Assembly: GCA_030830945.1 (NCBI GenBank)
Contig: JAURLY010000116.1
Coordinates: forward strand, 1 to 14,297
Direction of reading: 5' to 3'
From: Gammaproteobacteria bacterium
Lineage (GTDB): Bacteria > Pseudomonadota > Gammaproteobacteria > Pseudomonadales > GM7GCV1
Length of the DNA: 14,297 bases
In this document: piece after piece, positions 13,499 through 14,297 of the stretch
Numbering within the stretch: the first letter of the stretch is position 1
Layout: each line of letters starts with the position of its first letter
Notes under the pieces: model-generated
The model's database searches: none
What the model saw: only the letters and a program-made list of their open reading frames with translations
What the model was told of the DNA's origin: nothing
Position numbers and translations under genes: made by a program

Positions 13499-14297
13499 AT
13501 GACTCGACTCTTCAAATATTATTTGCCCAGTTTTCTGCTGGTGTTTTCCTTTGTATTGATTTCTCCTGTGCACGCCCAAAGCACCCCGCAGTCCGATGAA
13601 AACACCGATTCGACATCTTCTTTAGACCTGCTTTCATTAGCAGAACAAATTGATAGTTTGATCCGGGAATATCACTACAACCCGTCTGAACTTGAGGGAG
13701 ATGGTTATAACTCACAGGTAGAGAAAATCGAGCAAATAGCCTCAGCTGCTGAGTCTACAGATGACTTTATGCATGCATTTAATGAGTCCTGGCAACAGGG
13801 CCCTTTCTCACACGTTCGAATGGCGCAAGGACAACAAACAGCCGATGAGCTGGCTACCTTTCTTGAAGGCATGGATGTTGGTGGGAACGGGATACAACTT
13901 AAATTCAATGACGATATCGCCACCCTCACAGTCAACACTATGATGGGACAAGATACCATTGAACAAATCTTTGATGCCTATCGCCAGCTGCAGGAACAAC
14001 AAAGCATTTTTTTAATCATTGATTTACGAAACAATAATGGCGGGGCCCTTGCTATTAGGCCGCTGGTAGGCCATCTGATCGATGCGCCCACTGAAGGCGG
14101 TTTTTTTGTTTCGCAAAAATGGTTTGCATCGAGGGATACACTTCCTTCGAAAAAAGACGTAGCCGACACGGCTCCCTGGGATGGCTGGTCAATTAAAGCT
14201 TTTTGGCAGGATGTTCAAGATCAGGGGCTAATGCGAATGCAGTACCAACCGCTAACCCCGCATTTTAATGGTCGCGTTTTTGTATTGATAAGTGGCC
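13499..14297 (+). CDS. Secreted S41-peptidase-like protein, N-terminal 266 residues (3' end outside window)
   Basis: The frame opens at ATG 13499 (AGGA at 13485-13488, 10 nt upstream) and stays open to the edge. Residues 1-26 form a Sec signal peptide (MTRLFKYYLPSFLLVFSFVL then VHA before Gln27). A charged, Ser-rich stretch, helices and then the beta/alpha core follow: IFLIIDLRNNNGGALAI (170-186), where DLRNN.GG is the hallmark of S41 tail-specific/C-terminal processing peptidases, and NGRVFVLISG (257-266), which normally leads into the catalytic Ser segment. The Ser and Lys lie beyond the window, so activity cannot be judged. No PDZ domain is visible between the signal and the core, which resembles the shorter S41 proteins of unknown substrate rather than Prc/CtpA. 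The likely location is periplasm or cell surface. Confidence 0.75.
   Translation, partial: MTRLFKYYLPSFLLVFSFVLISPVHAQSTPQSDENTDSTSSLDLLSLAEQIDSLIREYHYNPSELEGDGYNSQVEKIEQIASAAESTDDFMHAFNESWQQGPFSHVRMAQGQQTADELATFLEGMDVGGNGIQLKFNDDIATLTVNTMMGQDTIEQIFDAYRQLQEQQSIFLIIDLRNNNGGALAIRPLVGHLIDAPTEGGFFVSQKWFASRDTLPSKKDVADTAPWDGWSIKAFWQDVQDQGLMRMQYQPLTPHFNGRVFVLISG

Overview
The window reads as a chromosomal segment of a Gram-negative gammaproteobacterium, probably marine and heterotrophic. The pointers are an outer-membrane OmpW-type barrel ending in F, a CcoN N-terminus of gammaproteobacterial type behind an FNR/Anr box, Tat signals of the SRRxFxxG type, and a mixed base composition with gammaproteobacterial codon habits. 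The genus cannot be named from the sequence. No tRNA, rRNA, CRISPR array, insertion sequence or integrase was seen.

Layout. Positions 1-333 hold the 3' end of a Gfo/Idh/MocA oxidoreductase. Facing it is a chimeric relic on the minus strand (381-951): the first about 44 codons of ccoN (cbb3 oxidase subunit I), with its RBS and an FNR-type promoter, joined out of frame to the 3' two thirds of an ompW gene. Positions 1202-7407 hold a compact six-gene plus-strand operon that I recognise as a complete ebo cluster in the order eboA-eboB-eboD-eboE-eboF-eboC, with a sigma70-like promoter in front and a strong hairpin behind. Positions 7490-8644 (minus) encode an FAH-fold 2-keto-3-deoxy-sugar-acid dehydratase-like enzyme. 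It is divergent from a Tat-exported Gfo/Idh/MocA protein (8804-9907), and the region between them carries a pair of direct repeats spaced 20 bp apart. After a textbook bidirectional terminator come two tandem, closely similar Tat-exported TIM-barrel isomerase/epimerase genes on the minus strand (10003-11049 and 11073-12122). The window closes with an AEC-family permease (12384-13379) and the 5' part of a secreted S41-peptidase-like gene (13499 to the edge).

How the genes work together. The ebo genes encode a TatD-like hydrolase, a sugar-phosphate-cyclase-like enzyme, a xylose-isomerase-like barrel, an alkaline-phosphatase-fold protein and a UbiA-type membrane prenyltransferase, plus EboA of unknown biochemistry. 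That set suits synthesis of a prenylated cyclic or sugar-derived metabolite, or the handling and export of one. The end product of ebo operons is not established to my knowledge; in cyanobacteria they are tied to export of the scytonemin monomer. The second half of the window looks like carbohydrate catabolism split between periplasm (Tat oxidoreductase, two Tat epimerase-like proteins) and cytoplasm (sugar-acid dehydratase), possibly served by the AEC permease. The two halves need not be functionally connected.
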